In this document: in pieces, positions 51,621 through 55,937 of the stretch | Layout: each line of letters opens with the position of its first letter | Numbering within the stretch: the stretch's first letter is position 1 | DNA from: Bacteroidetes bacterium 41-46 | GTDB lineage: Bacteria; Bacteroidota; Bacteroidia; Bacteroidales; UBA932 | DNA length: 55,937 bases | Assembly: GCA_001897515.1 (NCBI GenBank) | Contig: MKTA01000022.1 | Span: 1 to 55,937 of the forward strand | Direction: 5' to 3' | Notes under the pieces: model-generated | The model's input: only the letters and a program-made list of their open reading frames with translations | Databases searched by the model: none | Told to the model about the DNA's origin: nothing | Made by a program: the position numbers and the translations under genes

Positions 51621-53033
51621 TTACACTCTTTCAATTTTTGCTCCTATAGCGTTCAGTCGTCTGTCAATGTCCTGATAACCTCTGTCAATCTGTTCAATAT
51701 TCTCAATCACCGAAATACCCTTTGCGCTCATTGCCGCTATCAGCATAGCTATACCGGCCCTGATATCGGGAGATACCATCCTTGTACCCCTCAGACAGAA
51801 CTCCCTGTTGTGACCAATTATCGTAGCTCTGTGAGGATCACAAAGAATAATCTGAGCACCCATATCAATCAGCTTATCCACAAAGAAGAGCCTGCTCTCA
51901 AACATCTTCTGGTGAATCAGCACACTTCCCTTTGCCTGCGTGGCAACAACCAGAAAGACTGACAACAGGTCCGGAGTAAGCCCCGGCCACGGAGCATCTG
52001 CGATGGTCATGATAGAGCCATCCATAAAGCTTTCAATCTCATAATGCTCATGCTGAGGGATATATATATCATCCCCTCGCCTCTCAACAGTAATTCCAAG
52101 GCGTCGGAACTGAGCGGGAATGATTCCGAGCTCATCATAAGCTACATTCTTGATTGTTATCTCGCTGCCGGTCATGGCTGCGAGACCGATAAAGCTACCC
52201 ACCTCAATCATATCAGGAAGAATTGTGTGCTCTGTTCCGCCCAGCGACTCAACACCCTCAATAGTAAGAAGATTTGAGCCTATCCCGGAAATTTTCGCAC
52301 CCATTCTGTTGAGCATTTTTGAGAGTTGCTGAAGGTATGGCTCACACGCTGCATTGTAAATGGTTGTTTTACCCTTTGCTAACACTGCTGCCATAAGAAT
52401 ATTTGCTGTCCCGGTAACAGATGCCTCATCCAGAAGCATATACGTACCCTTAAGACCCTCATTGGCAGTAATCTCAAAATAAGAAGCACCCTGTTGCCAG
52501 TTAAGGGTAGCACCAAGCTTCTCAAAACCGATCAGGTGTGTATCAAGCCTTCTTCTGCCTATCTTATCTCCTCCCGGCTTAGGCATATAAGCAAAACCGA
52601 ACCTTGCGAGTAGCGGTCCGGTGAGCATCACCGAGCCACGAAGTGCAGAGGACTTCTTGCGAAACTCCTCACTACGGACAAAGTCAAGGTTGATATTGCG
52701 AGCAGTGAAAGCGTATGAACGGGAGATCAGGCGGGCGGCGCCGGCTTCGCCGGCGTGGCTGCCCGCAGCCACGGAAGCGGCTTGCGCCGCTTCCGCGCCG
52801 CCCGCCCCAACACCAGCTCCATCACCTGCCCCCAGCTCCTCCACCTCAACACCCAAATCACCAAGCATCTCCACAAGCTTGTTCACATCCAGAATATCCG
52901 GAACATTATGCACAACGACCCTTTCAGGTGTAAGCAACACCGCCGATAATATCTGCAGCGCCTCATTCTTCGCACCCTGCGGAATCAACTCGCCCTTAAG
53001 CCGATGCCCGCCCTCAACTCTGAACATAGCCAT
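51621..53033 (-). CDS. murA: UDP-N-acetylglucosamine 1-carboxyvinyltransferase
   Basis: 470 residues, about 35 more than usual. Conserved K22 N23 in GAKNEALQI, PGGDKIGRRRLDTH with D156 in the place of the active-site Cys of E. coli (C115), RGSVMLTGPLLAR, and the C-terminal GMVSPDIRAGIAMLIA-like TRMVSPDIRAGIAML. It makes the first committed step of peptidoglycan synthesis. The extra length is a GC-rich Ala/Gly insert at residues 76-101. The Cys-to-Asp change predicts intrinsic fosfomycin resistance. Confidence 0.95.
   Translation of the reverse strand: MAMFRVEGGHRLKGELIPQGAKNEALQILSAVLLTPERVVVHNVPDILDVNKLVEMLGDLGVEVEELGAGDGAGVGAGGAEAAQAASVAAGSHAGEAGAARLISRSYAFTARNINLDFVRSEEFRKKSSALRGSVMLTGPLLARFGFAYMPKPGGDKIGRRRLDTHLIGFEKLGATLNWQQGASYFEITANEGLKGTYMLLDEASVTGTANILMAAVLAKGKTTIYNAACEPYLQQLSKMLNRMGAKISGIGSNLLTIEGVESLGGTEHTILPDMIEVGSFIGLAAMTGSEITIKNVAYDELGIIPAQFRRLGITVERRGDDIYIPQHEHYEIESFMDGSIMTIADAPWPGLTPDLLSVFLVVATQAKGSVLIHQKMFESRLFFVDKLIDMGAQIILCDPHRATIIGHNREFCLRGTRMVSPDIRAGIAMLIAAMSAKGISVIENIEQIDRGYQDIDRRLNAIGAKIERV
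52730..52806 (-). repeat. GC-rich cloverleaf-like element in murA (element C)
   Basis: Perfect 11-bp outer stem GGCGGGCGGCG (52730-52740) with CGCCGCCCGCC (52796-52806). Three hairpins tile the inside: CCGGC/GCCGG (52741-52753), CGTGGCTG/CAGCCACG (52754-52773) and GAAGCGGC/GCCGCTTC (52774-52793). Translated as GAGGAEAAQAASVAAGSHAG-like residues 76-101, an insertion compared with other MurA proteins. Confidence 0.9.
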
Positions 53034-53042
53034 ATTTAAATA

Positions 53043-53717
53043 CTATTTATTACGATTTTTATTTCCGTTCTTATTTCTAAACTTTGGATTCCTGTTCCTG
53101 TGCTGAGCACTGTGCTGTCCGGAATGCGAACCCTCCTTAAATCCATGCCCGCCATCCTTATAATTATGAGACACCTCCTTGTGAGCACCTATATGAATAT
53201 CGGGACCAACAATAAGCTTACCACCAGATAACCTCTTAATATCAGCAAATATAGTCTCCTCAGTTACAGTGTCCTTGTTCCAGATAAGATACTGCTGCCT
53301 CATATAATTAGCAAGCACCCTAATCATATTATCCTTAATCTCACCATCCTCCTTCTGAGCAACCATATCAATCATATTCTGAATATTACGCCCATAATGC
53401 GCAGCCTTCAGCGGGCTCCTCTCAAGCGGAATGGGGTCCGGTTTTGCAGAAAAAGTCTCCTTAGTAGGAATAGGATACGGAGAGTCAATATCAATATCAA
53501 AATCCGAGATTATCTGCACATGATCCCACAATTTATGCTTGAAATCATTTATATCCCTTAACGAAGGGTTAAGAATCCCCATCACTGTAAGAACAGTTTT
53601 TATCTGCTCATTGCGCTTATCCTTGTCCTTAATCCCCTTCACATACTCAACCATCTTCTGGACATTTCTGCCATATTCTGGCATTATTAGCTTTTTTCTC
53701 TGTGTATTGTAATCCAT
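53043..53717 (-). CDS. DUF4290 protein
   Basis: 224 residues: start MDYNTQRKKLIMPEYGRNVQKMV matches DUF4290, with LNPSLRDINDFKHKLWDHV and PHYGRNIQNMI-like AAHYGRNIQNMIDM. A His/Lys/Arg-rich tail (about 175-224, KEVSHNYKDGGHGFKEG, HRNRNPKFRNKNGNK) is longer and more basic than usual, so the protein may bind nucleic acid or the cell envelope. DUF4290 is a Bacteroidota-specific family often upstream of murA; function unknown. Confidence 0.83.
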   Translation of the reverse strand: MDYNTQRKKLIMPEYGRNVQKMVEYVKGIKDKDKRNEQIKTVLTVMGILNPSLRDINDFKHKLWDHVQIISDFDIDIDSPYPIPTKETFSAKPDPIPLERSPLKAAHYGRNIQNMIDMVAQKEDGEIKDNMIRVLANYMRQQYLIWNKDTVTEETIFADIKRLSGGKLIVGPDIHIGAHKEVSHNYKDGGHGFKEGSHSGQHSAQHRNRNPKFRNKNGNKNRNK

Positions 53718-53727
53718 TTCTAGAATT

Positions 53728-54195
53728 TTATTTCTTTTTTATGTTAACAAGCTCAACGCAAATCTTCGCCCCGAGCTCCGGGATATAGAGCGATGCCACC
53801 TTATTGTCAGCCCAAAGCACCCTCCCCTCAACATTCTCAAAAGATCCGCACAAAATCTGTACCTGATCCCCCGACGAGACAATCTCCCTGTTTTCTGCAT
53901 AGACCAGAAAACCTTTAATCGCCTCTATCTCACAATCCCGAACCTTCGCAGGCCTCCTGTCATATAGGACAATCGCCGCAACTCCGGGAATTTGTCTGAG
54001 ATTATACAGCTGATGTTCAGGGCATTTGACAAAAACATAAGATCTGAAGAGTGGCTCCTCAATCACCTTAATCCTGTCGCTCCACTTCCTTTTCCTTTTG
54101 TGCAGCGGAAGAAAAGCCTCTACACCCTCACCCTCAAGCCTTGCCGCAACCTGCTTCTCCGCTCTTGCAGCTGTATAGAGCACATACCATACCAT
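53728..54195 (-). CDS. UpxY/NusG-like transcription antiterminator
   Basis: 155 residues from ATG 54195 (MVWYVLYTAARAEK). NGN domain: YVLYTAARAEKQVAARLEGEGVEAFLPLHKRKRKW, EEPLFRSYVFVKC and IPGVAAIVLYDRRPA; C-terminal KOW: VSSGDQVQILCGSFENVEG. UpxY-type proteins bind RNA polymerase at capsule operon leaders and permit read-through. It lies just after the nucleotide-sugar dehydrogenase stop, supporting a role in surface polysaccharide expression. Confidence 0.9.
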   Translation of the reverse strand: MVWYVLYTAARAEKQVAARLEGEGVEAFLPLHKRKRKWSDRIKVIEEPLFRSYVFVKCPEHQLYNLRQIPGVAAIVLYDRRPAKVRDCEIEAIKGFLVYAENREIVSSGDQVQILCGSFENVEGRVLWADNKVASLYIPELGAKICVELVNIKKK

Positions 54196-54197
54196 AA

Positions 54198-55571
54198 TTA
54201 CAGAGACCAATATCTGAATTTACCCTCAAGCTCTCTGAAGAGCCCCCTCACATCAACGAACAGGCCACCATCCTCAAGTAACGCCGATATTCCCTCAGCC
54301 CCCATCTCCCTATACTCCTTATGAGCAACAGCAAGAATTACAGCATCATACCTGCCAGATGCAGAGTCGGTAATAGTAATTCCATACTCCTCCATCACCT
54401 CGGACGCATCAGCCTTAGGATCAACTACATCCACAGAAATATTATAAGAGACAAGCTCATGAACAATATCAGCCACACGCGTATTCCTAATATCCGACAC
54501 ATTCTCCTTATAAGTAAATCCCATGACCAATACCCGCAATCCAGCCCTGTGGGCGGCGGGCGCCGCGGCCACAGCCGCGCCGCCGTCAGGCGAGGCTCCT
54601 CCCGGAGCCACGCCCGCCGCCCCGCTCACATCACTCGCCCCAAGCAGCCTCTTCACAGTCTGCTTCGCAATATATCCACCCATAGAATCATTCACAAACC
54701 TCCCACTCGCAACCATCTGAGTATGATACTTAAGCGCTGCAGCCTTATGCACAAGATAATAAGGATCCACCCCGATACAGTGACCGCCCACAAGTCCAGG
54801 AGTAAACGGCAAAAAGTTCCATTTAGTCCCCGCAGCCTTTAAAACATCATAAGTATTGATTCCCATCCTGTTAAACAAGATAGAGAGCTCATTCATAAGC
54901 GCAATATTCACATCACGCTGAGTATTTTCAATAATCTTCGCAGCCTCAGCCACCTTCATCCCCGGTGCTCTGTGCACACCCGCCTTCACCACCAGTTCAT
55001 ACACCGGTGCAATCACCCCAAGTGCCACATCATCACACCCCGACACAATTTTCACCGTATTCTGCAACGAATGCTCCGTATCCCCCGGATTAATCCTCTC
55101 CGGCGAATAGCCCACCTTAAAATCCACTCCGCACTTCAACCCACTCAAACTCTCAAGCAAAGGCACACACTCCTCCTCAGTACACCCCGGATACACAGTT
55201 GACTCATAGACAACCACATCCCCCCTCTTCAAATATTTACCGACACTCCTCGTCGCCCCCATAAGCGGCGACAAATCCGGCTTATTATGCTTATCAACAG
55301 GAGTCGGCACAGCCACCACAATAAACCTGGCACCCTTCAGCTCAGCAGGATTGGTAGTAAAAGAAATCCGACGATCCACAAACGACTCCCCCCCAATCTC
55401 CCCATTCGGATCCACACCCTGCCACAACTTAGCCACCAAAGCCTCATCCACATCCACCCCCACAACATCCACAAACCTCGCAAACTCCAGGGCCAGAGGC
55501 AATCCCACATAACCCAACCCCACAACCGCCAACTTCATTCTGCCCTCCAGAAGCTCATCCAAAAGTTCCAT
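54198..55571 (-). CDS. Nucleotide-sugar (UDP-ManNAc/UDP-sugar) dehydrogenase
   Basis: About 457 residues; the first frame ATG (55607) lies inside the expected promoter start region, so 55571 (MELLDELLEGRMKLAVVG) or 55586 is the better start. NAD site KLAVVGLGYVGLPLALEFA, VAVPTPVDKHNKPDLSPL, the ESTVYPGCTEE motif (catalytic chemistry partner), PERINPGD and the GGHCIGVDPYYL block with the catalytic Cys. It oxidises a UDP-sugar to a uronic acid for a polysaccharide. A GC-rich element inserts Gly/Ala/Pro residues at about 328-352. Confidence 0.9.
   Translation of the reverse strand: MELLDELLEGRMKLAVVGLGYVGLPLALEFARFVDVVGVDVDEALVAKLWQGVDPNGEIGGESFVDRRISFTTNPAELKGARFIVVAVPTPVDKHNKPDLSPLMGATRSVGKYLKRGDVVVYESTVYPGCTEEECVPLLESLSGLKCGVDFKVGYSPERINPGDTEHSLQNTVKIVSGCDDVALGVIAPVYELVVKAGVHRAPGMKVAEAAKIIENTQRDVNIALMNELSILFNRMGINTYDVLKAAGTKWNFLPFTPGLVGGHCIGVDPYYLVHKAAALKYHTQMVASGRFVNDSMGGYIAKQTVKRLLGASDVSGAAGVAPGGASPDGGAAVAAAPAAHRAGLRVLVMGFTYKENVSDIRNTRVADIVHELVSYNISVDVVDPKADASEVMEEYGITITDSASGRYDAVILAVAHKEYREMGAEGISALLEDGGLFVDVRGLFRELEGKFRYWSL
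54551..54622 (-). repeat. GC-rich cloverleaf-like element in the sugar dehydrogenase gene (element D)
   Basis: Perfect 12-bp outer stem GGGCGGCGGGCG (54551-54562) with CGCCCGCCGCCC (54611-54622). Hairpins inside: CGCGGC/GCCGCG (54564-54579), CGCC/GGCG (54581-54592) and GGCTCC/GGAGCC (54594-54609). Translated as Gly/Ala/Pro/Ser residues between the central and C-terminal domains. Confidence 0.9.
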
Positions 55572-55608
55572 ATAATTCCTATCCATACGACAGCATAATT
55601 TTCTCATA

Positions 55609-55616
55609 CAAAGATA
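55609..55616 (-). promoter_or_regulatory. Promoter -7 box of the sugar dehydrogenase operon
   Basis: TATCTTTG on the minus strand (55616-55609). It would start transcription near 55,602, which supports a start codon downstream of 55607. No good -33 box 20 nt upstream. Confidence 0.4.
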
Positions 55617-55666
55617 AAAAAAGAGACCGACTAATTAAGATTTTTACTCTTTGTTTATAACCTAAA

Positions 55667-55772
55667 AGAAGTTATTCTCGCGACCCGGGTTATTCCCGTG
55701 CGGGCAAGCAACTAAAAAAAAAGCTTGCAAATGAACGGGAAATAACCCGGTCAGGCGCGGGAAATAACTTCT
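55667..55772. repeat. 106-bp long imperfect palindrome
   Basis: AGAAGTTATT pairs with AATAACTTCT, then CGGGTTATT with AATAACCCG, CCCGT with ACGGG, and an inner GCAAGC/GCTTGC around an A-run. Each arm carries GTTATTC-type direct repeats. The stem lies upstream of the sugar dehydrogenase promoter. Function unknown. Confidence 0.85.
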
Positions 55773-55787
55773 GTCATAAGTAAGCAT

Positions 55788-55871
55788 CATATCTATCATA
55801 TCTATCATATCTATCACACCCATCATACCCATCATACCCATCATACCCATCACACCCATCACACCTATCAT
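55788..55871. repeat. 9-bp tandem repeat array
   Basis: About nine copies of ATCTATCAT / ACCCATCAT-type 9-mers in a row. A phrase CATAAGTAAGCATC occurs both just before the array (55,775) and 135 bp later (55,911), suggesting a longer duplicated unit that continues past the window. No gene is supported from 55,620 to the end. Confidence 0.85.
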
Positions 55872-55937
55872 ACAAATTACTCAAGCATTATCACTCATCT
55901 ATTGTTGTGACATAAGTAAGCATCTTTCCTATCATAC

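Noticed and set aside
54551..54622. tRNA gene suggested by cloverleaf shape and length
   Set aside because: No TTC-loop motif, no D-arm consensus, no anticodon loop of seven bases and no 3' acceptor pattern; the stretch lies inside an open coding frame.
55287..55598. His/Pro-rich ORF on the plus strand opposite the dehydrogenase gene
   Set aside because: Shadow of the conserved NAD-binding coding sequence; arises from biased codon use.

Overview
The window comes from a Bacteroidota chromosome, most likely order Bacteroidales. The evidence is Bacteroidota-type -7 promoter boxes (TAnnTTTG), a complete Na+-NQR operon, DUF4290-murA and ftsK-lolA gene order, an UpxY/NusG-like antiterminator beside a nucleotide-sugar dehydrogenase, and a SusC-like (TonB-dependent) outer membrane protein. 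I cannot name a species.

Positions 1 to about 26,040 are one end of a Mu-like transposable prophage; its other end lies left of the window. From the inner part outward it holds: a leftward late module (tail fibre, tail tip protein, tape measure, tail chaperones with a -1 frameshift, tail tube, lysis genes, capsid, protease/scaffold); a rightward late module starting at a divergent promoter region near 9.95 kb (TerS, TerL, DUF1320, portal, MuF, gpG, tail terminator); a long leftward early operon (15.5-24.25 kb) that begins with a small HTH protein, a MuA-like DDE transposase and a MuB-like ATPase and ends with a Tad2-like anti-Thoeris protein; and a rightward repressor-lipoprotein pair. The right end carries three copies of a probable transposase-binding motif and abuts the remaining C-terminal part of a TonB-dependent receptor, so the phage has broken that gene.

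Positions 26,048-31,573 are the rest of the interrupted locus: receptor remnant, YfiR-like periplasmic protein, membrane sensor kinase, response regulator and REC-PAS kinase. Then come a UvrD/PcrA helicase (leftward) and nqrABCDEF (rightward).

Positions 40.1-47.1 kb contain an rRNA methyltransferase full of in-frame repeats, a GH20 hexosaminidase, an SRPBCC protein, pyrE and a Nudix hydrolase. This block lies between two inverted copies of a REP-like repeat region; next to the longer copy, which includes a tandem array of about eleven 40-44 bp units, is a RAYT (REP-associated tyrosine transposase) gene.

Positions 48.2-55.6 kb are a leftward set: nucleotide-sugar dehydrogenase, UpxY/NusG-like protein, DUF4290, murA, ftsK, lolA.

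The most unusual signals are: (1) at least four GC-rich elements of 72-90 bp inside uvrD, ftsK, murA and the sugar dehydrogenase gene, which differ in sequence but share one architecture, a 7-14 bp outer stem enclosing three nearly contiguous hairpins, and which are translated in frame as Gly/Ala/Pro-rich loops; (2) a textbook -1 frameshift signal joining the phage portal gene to the MuF gene; (3) the RAYT/REP system with its inverted repeat copies.
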